A DNA stretch of 64,000 bases. It comes from Streptomyces sp. NBC_01454 (lineage in GTDB: Bacteria; Actinomycetota; Actinomycetes; Streptomycetales; Streptomycetaceae). How positions within the stretch are numbered: position 1 is the stretch's first letter; every line of letters starts with the position of its first letter. Shown here one piece after another: positions 52,573 to 61,870 of the stretch. A model generated the notes under the pieces. That model worked only from the letters and a program-made list of their open reading frames with translations. It was not told the origin of the DNA and made no database searches. The stretch is taken from positions 5,766,001 through 5,830,000 of the forward strand of contig NZ_CP109460.1 in the NCBI RefSeq assembly GCF_036227565.1. Direction: 5' to 3'. The translations under genes were made by a program, and so were the position numbers.

Positions 52573-52670
52573 ACCGCCCGCCCGCGGCCACAGCGCCGCG
52601 CCCCCCGACCGGCGAAGAACGCCGGTCGAGGGGCACGGTGAGCACGCTGCGGCGGCCGGCCGCGGTGAGG

Positions 52671-55403
52671 TCAGGCGTCGCCGCCGGCCTCACCCGCGTC
52701 GGCGGCCGTGACGTCCAGGAGCTGGTAGCGGTCGATCGCCTGCTTCAGCAGCGACCGGTCGACCTTGCCCTCCTTGGCGAGCTCGGTGAGCACACCCAGG
52801 ACGATGGACTGCGCGTCGATGTGGAAGAAGCGACGGGCCGCGCCGCGGGTGTCCGCGAAGCCGAAGCCGTCGGCGCCCAGCGACTGGTACGTGCCGGGAA
52901 CCCAGCGCGCGATCTGGTCGGGAACCGCACGCATCCAGTCCGAGACCGCGACCGTGGGGCCCTCGGCGCCCTGGAGCTTCTGCGTCACGTACGGGACGCG
53001 CTGCTCCTCCTCCGGGTGCAGAAGGTTGTGCTCCTCGATCTCCACCGCGTCGCGGCGCAGCTCGTTCCAGGAGGTCGCCGACCAGACATCGGCCTTGACG
53101 TTCCACTCGTCCGCGAGGATCTGCTGCGCCTCGATCGCCCACGGCACCGCGACACCCGAGGCGAGGATCCGGGCGGCGTGCTCACCCTTCTCGCCGGCCT
53201 TGACGCGGTGCAGGCCCTTGAGGATGCCCTCGACATCGACGTCGGCCGGCTCCGCGGGGTGCTGGATCGGCTCGTTGTAGACGGTGAGGTAGTAGAAGAT
53301 GTCCTCGGAATTCTCCCCGTACATCCTCCGCAGACCGTCCTTGACGATGTGCGCGATCTCGTAACCATAGGCCGGGTCGTAGGCGACACAAGCCGGGTTC
53401 GTCGAGGCCAGCAGCTGGGAGTGGCCGTCGGCGTGCTGCAGACCTTCACCGGTCAGCGTCGTCCGGCCGGCGGTGGCGCCGAGCACGAAGCCGCGCGCGA
53501 GCTGGTCGGCCATCTGCCAGAACTGGTCACCGGTGCGCTGGAACCCGAACATCGAGTAGAAGACGTAGACCGGGATCAGCGGCTCGCCGTGCGTGGCATA
53601 GGCGGAGCCCGCCGCGATCAGCGAGGCCGTGCAGCCCGCCTCGGTGATGCCGTCGTGCAGCATCTGGCCGGTCGGCGACTCCTTGTAGGCAAGGAGAAGT
53701 TCGCGGTCGACCGACTCGTACTGCTGGCCCAGCGGGTTGTAGATCTTGGCCGACGGGAAGAACGCGTCCATACCGAAGGTGCGGTACTCGTCGGGGGCGA
53801 TCGGCACGAACCGCTTGCCGATCTCCTTGTCCCGCATCAGGTCTTTCAGGACCCGCACGAACGCCATCGTCGTGGCGATCTTCTGCTGGCCCGAGCCCTT
53901 CATGGCACCCGCGTAGGCCTTGTCGTCCGGCAGCGCCAGCGGCTGGGCCCGCACGAGGCGGGTGGGCACATACCCGCCCAGGCCCTTGCGGCGGTCGTGC
54001 ATGTACTGGATCTCTTCGGAGTCCCGGCCCGGGTGGTAGTACGGCGGCGCGCCGTTCTCCAGGTCCTTGTCCGGGATGGGCAGGCGCAGCCGGTCACGGA
54101 AGCCCTTGAGGTCCTCGACCGTCAGCTTCTTCATCTGGTGGGTCGCGTTGCGGCCCTCGAAGTTCGGGCCGAGCGTCCAGCCCTTGACGGTCTGCGCGAG
54201 GATCACCGTCGGCTGGCCCTTGTGGGCCTTGGCCGCCGCATACGCCGCGTAGATCTTCTTGTGGTCGTGACCGCCGCGGCCCAGGTGCAGGATCTGGTCG
54301 TCGGTCATGTTCTCGACCATGGCGCGCAGCCGCTGGTCGTCGCCGAAGAAGTGCTCACGGATGTAGGCACCGGTCTCGGTGGCATACGTCTGGAACTGAC
54401 CGTCGGGCGTGCTGTTGAGCCGGTTGACCAGGATGCCGTCGCGGTCCTGCGCGAGCAGCGGGTCCCAGCTGCGGTCCCACACCAGCTTGATGACGTTCCA
54501 GCCGGCGCCGCGGAACTGCGACTCCAGCTCCTGCATGATCTTGCCGTTGCCGCGGACCGGGCCGTCGAGGCGCTGCAGGTTGCAGTTGACGACGAAGGTC
54601 AGGTTGTCCAGGCCCTCACGGGCGGCGATGGACAGCTGGCCGAGCGACTCGGGCTCGTCCATCTCGCCGTCGCCGAGGTAGGCCCAGACGTGCGACTTGG
54701 AGGTGTCGGCGATGCCGCGCGCCTCCATGTAGCGGTTCATCCGCGCCTGGTAGATCGCGCCGAGCGGGCCGAGGCCCATCGAGACGGTCGGGAACTCCCA
54801 GAAGTCCGGCATCAGCCGCGGGTGCGGGTAGCTGGACAGACCGTGGGGGGCCTTGGACTTCTCCTGCCGGAAGGCGTCGAGCTGGGCCTCGGACAGTCGG
54901 TCCAGGAGGAACGCGCGGGCGTAGACACCGGGCGAGGCATGGCCCTGGAAGAAGATCTGGTCGCCGCCGTCGCCCTCGTCCTTGCCCCGGAAGAAGTGGT
55001 TGAAGCCCACGTCGTAGAGGGAGGCGGAGGAGGCGAAGGTGGCGATGTGGCCGCCGACGCCGATGCCCGGACGCTGGGCGCGCGAGACCATGACGGCGGC
55101 GTTCCACCGGGTCGCGTTCAGGACCTTGCGCTCGATCTCCTCGTTGCCGGGGAAGAACGGCTCGTCCTTGGTCGCGATGGTGTTCACGTAGTCCGTGCTG
55201 CGCATCTCGGGCACGGCCACACGCTTCTCGCGGGCGCGCTCGATCAGGCGGAGCATGAGGTAGCGGGCACGTTCCCGGCCGCGCTCGTCGACGGCTGCGT
55301 CGAGCGAGTCGAGCCATTCCTGGGTCTCTTCGGGATCGAAGTCCGGGACCTGGCTGGGAAGGCCGCCAATGATGATCGGGTTTCGATCGGATCCGGAAGC
55401 CAC
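52671..55403 (-). CDS. aceE: Pyruvate dehydrogenase E1 component, homodimeric type
   Basis: 910 residues, full length for AceE of the homodimeric (E. coli/actinobacterial) type. The thiamine-diphosphate motif is seen as [17 protein letters not shown] (GDG...E) with the [14 protein letters not shown] end, and an active-site His is in [19 protein letters not shown]. It decarboxylates pyruvate and acetylates the E2 lipoyl domain; E2 and E3 genes are not in this window, as is usual for Streptomyces aceE1. The GTG start (VASGSDRNP) has AAGGAA four bases upstream. A 29-bp palindrome lies about 130 bp upstream. Confidence 0.97.
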   Translation of the reverse strand: MASGSDRNPIIIGGLPSQVPDFDPEETQEWLDSLDAAVDERGRERARYLMLRLIERAREKRVAVPEMRSTDYVNTIATKDEPFFPGNEEIERKVLNATRWNAAVMVSRAQRPGIGVGGHIATFASSASLYDVGFNHFFRGKDEGDGGDQIFFQGHASPGVYARAFLLDRLSEAQLDAFRQEKSKAPHGLSSYPHPRLMPDFWEFPTVSMGLGPLGAIYQARMNRYMEARGIADTSKSHVWAYLGDGEMDEPESLGQLSIAAREGLDNLTFVVNCNLQRLDGPVRGNGKIMQELESQFRGAGWNVIKLVWDRSWDPLLAQDRDGILVNRLNSTPDGQFQTYATETGAYIREHFFGDDQRLRAMVENMTDDQILHLGRGGHDHKKIYAAYAAAKAHKGQPTVILAQTVKGWTLGPNFEGRNATHQMKKLTVEDLKGFRDRLRLPIPDKDLENGAPPYYHPGRDSEEIQYMHDRRKGLGGYVPTRLVRAQPLALPDDKAYAGAMKGSGQQKIATTMAFVRVLKDLMRDKEIGKRFVPIAPDEYRTFGMDAFFPSAKIYNPLGQQYESVDRELLLAYKESPTGQMLHDGITEAGCTASLIAAGSAYATHGEPLIPVYVFYSMFGFQRTGDQFWQMADQLARGFVLGATAGRTTLTGEGLQHADGHSQLLASTNPACVAYDPAYGYEIAHIVKDGLRRMYGENSEDIFYYLTVYNEPIQHPAEPADVDVEGILKGLHRVKAGEKGEHAARILASGVAVPWAIEAQQILADEWNVKADVWSATSWNELRRDAVEIEEHNLLHPEEEQRVPYVTQKLQGAEGPTVAVSDWMRAVPDQIARWVPGTYQSLGADGFGFADTRGAARRFFHIDAQSIVLGVLTELAKEGKVDRSLLKQAIDRYQLLDVTAADAGEAGGDA

Positions 55404-55918
55404 GCTGTTCCTTCGTGTTCGGTTCGTGCCGCGCTGTGCAGGCTGTGGATGCTGTGCACGGGACGAATGCTGTCTCTGCCTTGGTGTCGCGCCGTCTCCA
55501 TCGTGTACCGAGCCACAGGGATACGTCACCTCTACTGATGGGTAACCCATCCGTAGAGAGATGGCGCTGAAAAGGCCGGTTTCTCGGGTCGGCCAAATCG
55601 CAACCATACGCTCATGTCGAAAGTGCTTCGCGTACGGACGTCCGGACCCCGAAATGAGATCCGGAACCGGCCGGTGCCCCCCGAAGGGACCAGTCTCGCG
55701 CGAGTACCCGACAAACCCGGCAGAATGCTGTGGTGTGAATCACTTCGGCTTGTCCCGCCGGGGTCGTGGTTGCGGCGAGACGCCGCCAAACGTCACCGTT
55801 TCGGCGGTCTGGATCGCCGGGTACTTGCGCGATCCGCCCGGCCCGTGTGGACTACGCCCAATGCTCCGCGCACGCGCGGGGTCCCCGAGCATTTCCGAAA
55901 CATGACAGGAGGCAATCC
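55404..55918. other. Divergent intergenic region of aceE and the DUF3052 gene
   Basis: 515 bp. It contains the 29-bp palindrome near aceE, three CACAGC direct repeats in the aceE leader (about 55439-55460) and a GC-rich hairpin (CCGCGC-AC-GCGCGG) about 50 bp before the DUF3052 start. No gene is supported. No known riboswitch was recognised. Confidence 0.6.
55530..55558. promoter_or_regulatory. 29-bp palindrome upstream of aceE
   Basis: CTCTAC-T-GATGGGT, a central A, then ACCCATC-C-GTAGAG: 14-bp arms with one mismatch. On the minus strand it lies just upstream of a likely -10 (TACACG) of aceE, so it is a strong candidate for a regulator site controlling pyruvate dehydrogenase. Confidence 0.72.
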
Positions 55919-56350
55919 GTGAGCGCGACCGCGGACCACGCGGAGGAGCGGACCAACCCTGCCGCCAGGCTTGGGTTCGAGCCCGGACAGGTGGTCCAGG
56001 AGATCGGATACGACGACGACGTCGATCAGGATCTCCGCGAAGGCATTGAGACCGTGATCGGCCAGGAACTCGTCGACGAGGAATACGACGACGTCTGCGA
56101 CGTCGTACTGCTGTGGTTCCGCGACGAGGACGGCGACCTCACGGACGCGCTGGTGGACGCCATCGGGCTGATCGACGAGGGCGGGCAGATCTGGCTGCTG
56201 ACCCCGAAGACCGGCCGTGACGGTTACGTCGAGCCGAGCGACATCAATGAGGCCGCGCAGACCGCGGGTCTGTCCCAGACCAAGAGCATCAACGCGGGCA
56301 GGGACTGGGCCGGCAGCCGACTGGTCACACCCAAGTCCGGCAAGCGCTGA
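55919..56350 (+). CDS. DUF3052 family protein
   Basis: 143 residues, acidic. I recognise the actinobacterial DUF3052 family from LGFEPGQVVQEIGYDDDVDQ and DEGGQIWLLTPKTGRDGYVE. The GTG has the ideal AGGAGG six bases upstream, pointing to strong expression. Function is unknown. It is divergent from aceE and is followed by a strong terminator. An SAM-like fold has been suggested for the family but no catalytic residue can be named. Confidence 0.92.
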   Translation: MSATADHAEERTNPAARLGFEPGQVVQEIGYDDDVDQDLREGIETVIGQELVDEEYDDVCDVVLLWFRDEDGDLTDALVDAIGLIDEGGQIWLLTPKTGRDGYVEPSDINEAAQTAGLSQTKSINAGRDWAGSRLVTPKSGKR

Positions 56351-56373
56351 GCCGCACCGCCCCGACGTCCCCC

Positions 56374-56410
56374 GCCGAGCCCCCTCCACCTGTTGTGGAG
56401 GGGGCTCGGC
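56374..56410 (+). terminator. Terminator after the DUF3052 gene
   Basis: Sixteen-base perfect arms (56374-56389 and 56395-56410, core GAGCCCCCTCCAC) with a five-base loop, followed by CCTGTTC. Confidence 0.85.
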
Positions 56411-56497
56411 CCTGTTCACGGCGCGTTCCCCGGCGGTGAACCCCGGCGCGTAGGGTTGGTCGCGTTCTGTTGGCAGTGAGCGGAAGGGAAGCACCCC

Positions 56498-56956
56498 ATG
56501 GCGATCGAGGTCGGCACGAAGGCTCCGGATTTCGAGCTGAAGAACCAGCACGGCGAGCTGGTCAGGCTCTCCGACTTCCGCGGCGAGAAGGCCGTTGTTC
56601 TCCTCTTCTACCCGTTCGCCTTCACCGGTGTGTGCACCGGTGAGCTGTGCGCGCTCCGTGACGAGCTCCCGGCGTTCGTCAACGACGACGTCCAGCTGCT
56701 GGCCGTCTCCAACGACTCCCCGTTCTCGCTGCGCGTCTTCGCGGAGAAGGAGGGGCTTGAGTACCCGCTGCTGTCGGACTTCTGGCCGCACGGCGAGGCC
56801 TCGCGGGCGTACGGCGTCTTCGACGAGGAGAAGGGCTGCGCGGTGCGCGGCACGTTCATCATCGACAAGGATGGCGTGGTGCGCTGGACGGTCGTCAACG
56901 GCCTGCCCGACGCCCGCGACCTCAACGACTACGTCAAGGCGCTCGGCACCCTCTGA
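56498..56956 (+). CDS. ahpE: Peroxiredoxin, AhpE type
   Basis: 152 residues. The peroxidatic Cys46 lies in the active-site YPFAFTGVCTGEL (PxxxTxxC) and the pocket Arg in SRAYGVFDEEKG is at the expected place. A further Cys51 five residues on may act in place of a partner or as resolving Cys. It reduces H2O2, lipid hydroperoxides and peroxynitrite. GGAAGGGAAGC precedes the ATG. It lies between the DUF3052 terminator and the ter cluster; shared stress function is suggested but not operonic. Confidence 0.96.
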   Translation: MAIEVGTKAPDFELKNQHGELVRLSDFRGEKAVVLLFYPFAFTGVCTGELCALRDELPAFVNDDVQLLAVSNDSPFSLRVFAEKEGLEYPLLSDFWPHGEASRAYGVFDEEKGCAVRGTFIIDKDGVVRWTVVNGLPDARDLNDYVKALGTL

Positions 56957-57033
56957 GCCGCCTCTCCCACGGCGCCGGTGCGTCCACCGGACGGACATCC
57001 GCACGGATCCAGGTGCGATATCTGCAATCGGCG

Positions 57034-57060
57034 GGAACCGGTCACTAGGATCAATTCGTT
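57034..57060 (+). promoter_or_regulatory. ECF-type promoter candidate of the first terD unit
   Basis: GCGGGAACC (GGAAC at 57034-57038) is followed by CGTT at 57057-57060, an 18-bp gap, about 65 bp before the terD start. The same element with the same spacing precedes the HpcH/CitE gene. The SigR and SigE consensus spacings differ by one or two bases. Confidence 0.55.
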
Positions 57061-57125
57061 GATCCGATGCCATGCACGATGGGGGCGCAAATCTTTACGT
57101 ACCCCTCGAATCTTTGGGAGGACTC

Positions 57126-57701
57126 GTGGGAGTCAGCCTCAGCAAGGGCGGCAACGTCTCGCTGACGAAGGAAGCCCCCAATCTGACCGCCGTCGTCGTC
57201 GGTCTGGGCTGGGATGCGCGTACCACCACCGGTACGGACTTCGACCTGGACGCCAGCGCCCTGCTGACGAACGACCAGGGCAAGGTCGGCAACGACCAGA
57301 ACTTCGTGTTCTTCAACAACCTGAAGAGCCCGGACGGTTCGGTCGAGCACACCGGTGACAACATCACCGGTGAGGGTGAGGGCGACGACGAGCAGATCAA
57401 GGTGAATCTGGCCGCCGTCCCCGCCGAGGTCGACAAGATCGTCTTCCCGGTGTCGATCTACGACGCCGAGACCCGTCAGCAGAGCTTCGGCCAGGTCCGC
57501 AACGCCTTCATCCGGGTGGTCAACCAGGCCGACAACAACGAGCTGGCGCGCTACGACCTGAGCGAGGACGCCTCGACCGAGACCGCCATGGTCTTCGGCG
57601 AGCTGTACCGCAACGGCGCGGAGTGGAAGTTCCGGGCCATCGGGCAGGGCTATGCCTCGGGTCTGCGCGGCATCGCGCAGGACTTCGGCGTCAACGTCTG
57701 A
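57126..57701 (+). CDS. terD: TerD family protein, first copy
   Basis: 191 residues from a GTG that follows GGGAGG. The TerD domain includes the calcium-binding signatures [15 protein letters not shown] and [17 protein letters not shown], then [18 protein letters not shown] and [18 protein letters not shown] tail (ending [10 protein letters not shown]). TerD proteins bind Ca2+ and mediate resistance to tellurite, phages and other stresses; a membrane-linked complex with TerC proteins is proposed. This is the first of two close paralogues in tandem. Confidence 0.95.
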   Translation: MGVSLSKGGNVSLTKEAPNLTAVVVGLGWDARTTTGTDFDLDASALLTNDQGKVGNDQNFVFFNNLKSPDGSVEHTGDNITGEGEGDDEQIKVNLAAVPAEVDKIVFPVSIYDAETRQQSFGQVRNAFIRVVNQADNNELARYDLSEDASTETAMVFGELYRNGAEWKFRAIGQGYASGLRGIAQDFGVNV

Positions 57702-57780
57702 GCGGCCGCGGCCGCGAGCTGATCGTCGACGTCCGGCCGGGCAGCGCCGGCGCAGTGGCTGCCCGGGCCAGGAATAACCG

Positions 57781-57825
57781 CGTCCGGCGCCGTACGCCCC
57801 CGTCCGGGGAGTGCGGCGCCGGACG
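57781..57825 (+). terminator. Hairpin between the two terD genes
   Basis: Twelve-base perfect arms CGTCCGGCGCCG / CGGCGCCGGACG (57781-57792, 57814-57825) with a 21-base loop that contains its own CCCC/GGGG mini-stem. It lies between the genes, so it may be a partial terminator or a processing structure that adjusts the two TerD levels. Confidence 0.6.
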
Positions 57826-57896
57826 TGCTTGCAGGGCAGGAAGGGATGCGGCCGTGCCCGGGCGGGGCCGCACCGGCATAGGGGAGGAAGCGAACG

Positions 57897-58472
57897 ATGA
57901 GCGTCACGCTTGCCAAGGGGGGCAATGTCTCTCTGTCCAAGGCCGCTCCGGATCTCACACAGATCATGGTCGGCCTCGGCTGGGACGCGCGGTCCACGAC
58001 CGGAGCGCCCTTCGATCTCGACGCCAGCGCACTGCTGTGCCAGTCGGGCCGGGTGCTGGGGGACGAATACTTCGTCTTCTACAACAACCTCACGAGCCCG
58101 GAGGGCTCCGTCGAACACACGGGGGACAACCTCACCGGCGAGGGTGAGGGCGACGACGAGTCGGTTCTGGTCGACCTCACGCAGGTGCCCGAGCGGGTCG
58201 ACAAGATCGTCTTTCCGGTCTCGATCCATGAGGCCGAGGTGCGAGGCCAGAGTTTCGGCCAGGTCAGCAACGCTTTCATTCGCATCGTCAATCAGGCCGA
58301 CGGCAGCGAGCTCGCCCGCTACGACCTCAGTGAAGACGCCTCCGGCGAAACGGCGATGATCTTCGGCGAGGTGTATCGCTACAACGGCGAATGGAAGTTC
58401 CGGGCAGTGGGACAGGGGTACGCGTCGGGTCTGCGGGGCATCGCTCTAGACTTCGGGGTCAACGTTTCGTAA
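57897..58472 (+). CDS. terD: TerD family protein, second copy
   Basis: 191 residues, ATG with GGGGAGGAAG upstream. It parallels the first copy ([58 protein letters not shown]-type end) at about two thirds identity by eye. Loop residues for Ca2+ are kept. It is followed after 52 bp by the DUF475/TerC-like gene, so these are co-transcribed. Confidence 0.95.
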   Translation: MSVTLAKGGNVSLSKAAPDLTQIMVGLGWDARSTTGAPFDLDASALLCQSGRVLGDEYFVFYNNLTSPEGSVEHTGDNLTGEGEGDDESVLVDLTQVPERVDKIVFPVSIHEAEVRGQSFGQVSNAFIRIVNQADGSELARYDLSEDASGETAMIFGEVYRYNGEWKFRAVGQGYASGLRGIALDFGVNVS

Positions 58473-58524
58473 AGCGCCGCGCACTGCGCGCGGGGGACCC
58501 ACACAGCGAAGGATTGGGTAGGCA

Positions 58525-59658
58525 GTGCTCCTGAAAACCTTTGGCTGGTCGTTCGCCATCACGGCGGCCGGCCTCGCCTTGGCCGGCGTGCTCTGGGGGT
58601 GGCAGGGGCTCGCGATTGTCGGGATCCTGTCCATCCTGGAGATCTCGCTCTCGTTCGACAATGCCGTCATCAACGCGGGCATCCTGCGCAAGATGAACGC
58701 CTTCTGGCAGAAGATCTTCCTTACTGTCGGCATCCTCGTCGCGGTGTTCGGCATGCGGCTGGTGTTCCCGGTTGTCATTGTCGCGATCACCGCGAAGCTG
58801 GGGCCGATCGAGGCGGTCAATCTCGCCATCAATGACAAGACGCGCTACCAGGACCTGGTCACCAGCGCCCATCCGGCCATCGCAGCCTTCGGCGGGATCT
58901 TCCTGCTGATGATCTTTCTCGACTTCATATTCGAGGAGCGCGACTACAAATGGCTGTCCTGGATCGAAAAGCCCATGGCCAAGATGGGCAAGCTCGACAT
59001 GCTGTCCGTCATCATCGCCCTGGTCGTCCTGCTGGTGACCTCGATGACCGTGGCCACCGCCGCGGCCCACGGCGCCGGTGACAAGAGCGCCACGGTCCTG
59101 CTGGCCGGTGTCGCGGGCCTCCTCACGTATCTCGTCGTCGCCGGAATCTCCGGCTACTTCGAGGACAAGCTGGAGGAGGACGACGAGGACGGCGAGGGCG
59201 ATCAGCCGGCGGCGGCGCCCGTGAGGAACGGGACCGGCGCGGCGGTGGGGCTGGCCGGCAAGGCCGCGTTCTTCATGTTCCTCTACCTCGAGGTCATCGA
59301 CGCGTCCTTCTCCTTCGACGGCGTCATCGGCGCCTTCGCCATCACCAACGACATCTTCATGATGGCGCTGGGTCTGGGCATCGGCGCGATGTACATCCGC
59401 TCCCTGACGGTTTTCCTGGTCCGCAAGGGGACCCTGGACGACTACGTCTACCTCGAGCACGGGGCGCACTACGCCATCGGCGCGCTGGCCGTCATCCTGC
59501 TCATCACGATCAAGTACGAGATCAACGAGGTCATCACCGGCCTGGTGGGCATCGTGCTGATCGGCCTCTCGTTCGGCTCCTCCGTGCTCCGCAACCGGCG
59601 CGAGGGCAAACCGGGGGACACCGCGGGACAGACGTCGGAAGTCGCGTCCGGAGTGTGA
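58525..59658 (+). CDS. DUF475 / TerC-like integral membrane protein
   Basis: 377 residues from a GTG. About nine hydrophobic helices. Family features: LEISLSFDNAVINAGILRKM in helix 2 and its echo EVIDASFSFDGVIGAFAITN after helix 6 (the LSxDN-type acidic pair thought to bind a metal), typical of TerC/DUF475 proteins. A charged loop (KLEEDDEDGEGDQ) separates the halves. In ter systems, TerC forms a membrane partner for TerD. It is located inside the terD operon. Confidence 0.92.
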   Translation: MLLKTFGWSFAITAAGLALAGVLWGWQGLAIVGILSILEISLSFDNAVINAGILRKMNAFWQKIFLTVGILVAVFGMRLVFPVVIVAITAKLGPIEAVNLAINDKTRYQDLVTSAHPAIAAFGGIFLLMIFLDFIFEERDYKWLSWIEKPMAKMGKLDMLSVIIALVVLLVTSMTVATAAAHGAGDKSATVLLAGVAGLLTYLVVAGISGYFEDKLEEDDEDGEGDQPAAAPVRNGTGAAVGLAGKAAFFMFLYLEVIDASFSFDGVIGAFAITNDIFMMALGLGIGAMYIRSLTVFLVRKGTLDDYVYLEHGAHYAIGALAVILLITIKYEINEVITGLVGIVLIGLSFGSSVLRNRREGKPGDTAGQTSEVASGV

Positions 59659-59753
59659 CACGGCGCTGATTGAGGAACGCTTTCTGCGGGGCGGCATGGG
59701 GTGCAGACCTCGGGCCGCCCCGTTTGTCGGGGCCGAGCAATGGGGTGGGCAAC

Positions 59754-60497
59754 GTGTCGTTCCTGGAGAATCTGCGGCGCGGTGGCGCTGCGAAGTTCGA
59801 CTTCGACAGCGGCGGCGCGTCGTACGTCGTCGAGCTGACGAAGCGGAATCCGGTCGTCTCACTGAGCAAGCAGGGGGCGGCCAGCGGGCATCTGCGGGTC
59901 AATCTGCACTGGCAGATGCGCACGTCCGACCTTCACGAACGGAGCGGGCACGCCAGGGGCGGGCTGCTGCGGCATCCGGGGAAGCTGTTCAAGCCGGAGA
60001 TCGTGCAGGCGCAGGGGCCGGCCGTGGTCAATGTCGATCTGGACCTGGCCTGTCTCTACGAGCTCCAGGACGGCACCAAGGGCGTGGTGCAGCCGCTGGG
60101 CAACTTCCTCGGCGACCTCAACGGCGCGCCCTTCGTGAAGCTCAGCGGCGACGACCGCTTCGGTTCGGGGTCCGGCGAGACGCTCTACATCAACCTGGAC
60201 CACCGCGAGGAGATCAAGCGACTGCTGATCTTCGTCTACATCTACGACGGCACACCGGCGTTCGACCGTACGCATGCGGTCGTGACGCTCTATCCGAGCA
60301 GCGGACCGCGGGTGGAGCTCAAGCTGGACGAGCGCGCGCCGCAGGCCCGCTCGTGCGCCGTCTTCATGCTGGAGAACGTCAAGGGCGAGCTGACGGTGCG
60401 CCGCGAGGTGAAGTACGTCTACGGCTTCCAGGCGGAGCTCGACCGGCTGTACGGCTGGGGCCTGCAGTGGGGGCGGGGCTACAAGTCGAAGGTGTGA
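59754..60497 (+). CDS. TerD-superfamily (TerA/TerF-like) protein
   Basis: 247 residues from the GTG that gives MSFLENLRRG, the usual opening of this branch; GTG 59745 is an alternative. ELTKRNPVVSLSKQG and LRVNLHWQMRTSDL are TerD-like calcium-binding strands, followed by VVNVDLDLACLYELQDGTKG and a long beta-rich C-terminal half (FLGDLNGAPFVKLSGDDR). It belongs to the tellurium-resistance domain family but lacks the DxDASA loop of the shorter TerDs. It directly follows the DUF475 gene and ends the plus-strand ter block. Confidence 0.88.
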   Translation: MSFLENLRRGGAAKFDFDSGGASYVVELTKRNPVVSLSKQGAASGHLRVNLHWQMRTSDLHERSGHARGGLLRHPGKLFKPEIVQAQGPAVVNVDLDLACLYELQDGTKGVVQPLGNFLGDLNGAPFVKLSGDDRFGSGSGETLYINLDHREEIKRLLIFVYIYDGTPAFDRTHAVVTLYPSSGPRVELKLDERAPQARSCAVFMLENVKGELTVRREVKYVYGFQAELDRLYGWGLQWGRGYKSKV

Positions 60498-60565
60498 GCC
60501 GCCCCCGTGGCGCGAGGTGCGGCGGGCCCGCCGCCGGTGTCGCGGCCCGGCCCGCCGCACCCTCC

Positions 60566-61654
60566 CTAACGGCGCTGGAACTGCGGGCCCTGGGGCGGCA
60601 GCACGAAGGACGGGTCCGGCACGAAGGGCTGCTGCGGCGGCACCGGATAGCCGTACGTCCCGGCCGGCGGCGCGGGGGGAAAGCCGTAGCCGGTCGGCGT
60701 CTGGGGCTGGTACTGGGGCGGCGGCCCCGGGTAGCCGTACGCGGGCTGGGCCGGGGGCTGCGTCGGCGGGGGCGGCACGTTCTGCGGGTAGCCGTAGCCG
60801 CCACCCGTGGGTGCGGGAGCGGCCGGCGGCGCGCCGGCCGGCGGCAGCGGTGCGGACGAGAACGGCTCCGGCATGCCCTCCGGCACATGCTGGGTGACCG
60901 CCTCGGAATCGGCCGCCGCGGCGCTCTGCGGATCCGCCGCGGACGGCGCGCCCGAGGCCTGCTCGGGCCAGGTGCTGGGCGGCGGGGTCACGGGGGAGGC
61001 GGCGGGGCCGTCCGCGGCGGGCTCGCCGCGGGGGGCCGGGCCCTCGGCCGCGGGCTCCGTGCCGGGCGGCTGCGACGCCGCCTGCGCACCGGTGTCCGCG
61101 CCGTCCGGTTCGCCGTCCTCCACCGAGATCCCGAACTCGGTCGCCAGGCCGACCAGCCCGCTGTCGTACCCCTGGCCCAGGGCGCGGAACTTCCAGGCCT
61201 CGCCGCGGCGGTACAACTCCCCGCAGATCAAGGCCGTCTCGTCGCCCGTCTCGGGGACCACGTCGAAGACCGCGATCGGCTCGCCGTCGCCGGCCGCCGC
61301 GTCGTACAGCAGGACCCGCAGATCCGTCACGCCCGCGAACGGCCCGCCGTCCGAGGAGGCGGCCAGGACGACCCGGTCCACCGAGGGGTCCAGCGCCGCC
61401 AGATCCGCCTCGAGGGTGTCGGTCAGTGCCTCATCGCGCTGCGTCTTGGGCAGATGCCGCACCAGGCCGCTGGGGTGGCGCGGCTGGTTGTAGAACACGA
61501 AGTCCTCGTCGGAGCGCACGCGTCCGCCGGGGCCCACCAGCAGGGCCGAGGCATCGACATCGGGCACACCGGCGCCGGGCGTCCAGCGCAGGACGGCCCG
61601 GACCGCCGTGGCATCGAGGGGTACGTTCGACCCTTTCAGCATCGCGTGCGTCAT
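60566..61654 (-). CDS. TerD-domain protein with long proline-rich tail
   Basis: 362 residues. Residues 1-175 form a TerD domain (VPDVDASALLVGPGGRVRSD, VDRVVLAASSDGGP, ICGELYRRGEAWKFRAL). From there a low-complexity tail rich in Pro, Ala, Gln, Gly and Tyr follows, with repeats such as GYGYP, YGYPGPP and AGTYGYPVPPQ. Such tails bind partners or act as flexible tethers. It is the only ter gene on the minus strand, divergent from the HpcH/CitE gene with 216 bp between them, and converges on the TerA-like gene. Confidence 0.92.
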   Translation of the reverse strand: MTHAMLKGSNVPLDATAVRAVLRWTPGAGVPDVDASALLVGPGGRVRSDEDFVFYNQPRHPSGLVRHLPKTQRDEALTDTLEADLAALDPSVDRVVLAASSDGGPFAGVTDLRVLLYDAAAGDGEPIAVFDVVPETGDETALICGELYRRGEAWKFRALGQGYDSGLVGLATEFGISVEDGEPDGADTGAQAASQPPGTEPAAEGPAPRGEPAADGPAASPVTPPPSTWPEQASGAPSAADPQSAAAADSEAVTQHVPEGMPEPFSSAPLPPAGAPPAAPAPTGGGYGYPQNVPPPPTQPPAQPAYGYPGPPPQYQPQTPTGYGFPPAPPAGTYGYPVPPQQPFVPDPSFVLPPQGPQFQRR

Positions 61655-61773
61655 GCCGCAATCCTGCCTTCCCTCAGCTCGCAGGGACAACGCGGGGCCC
61701 CGTGAGCCGCGCACGGGCACGGACGGCGGACACCCGGGCGCCCCGCGGGGGATACGTGATTTTCACGCACGCG

Positions 61774-61800
61774 GGAACCAACCACACCCCCACGCACGTA
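61774..61800 (+). promoter_or_regulatory. ECF-type promoter candidate of the HpcH/CitE unit
   Basis: GCGGGAACC (GGAAC at 61774-61778) is followed by CGTA at 61797-61800 after 18 bp, about 70 bp before the start codon. It repeats the element of the first terD unit, including the flanking GC. Confidence 0.5.
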
Positions 61801-61870
61801 CGATTATCGGCTGGATCCAGACAGCGAGACACGCGGGGGGCCCGGATCCCGCAGGTATACGGGGAGTCAT

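Noticed and set aside
51129-55538. A stop-free plus-strand frame of about 1,470 codons antisense to aceE
   Set aside because: It crosses the MFS 3' end, the I36 gene and all of aceE. It reflects the low stop frequency of GC-rich antisense DNA; its product is Arg/Val/Asp-rich with no domain, whereas aceE on the other strand is unmistakable.
55700-55918. Riboswitch or leader peptide before the DUF3052 gene
   Set aside because: A GC-rich hairpin is present, but no known riboswitch core or leader-peptide pattern could be recognised.
57048-57065. GGATCAA-TTCG-TTGATCC hairpin read as a terminator for ahpE
   Set aside because: Only seven base pairs, no T run, and it overlaps the proposed -10 region of the terD promoter; it is more likely part of that promoter or chance.
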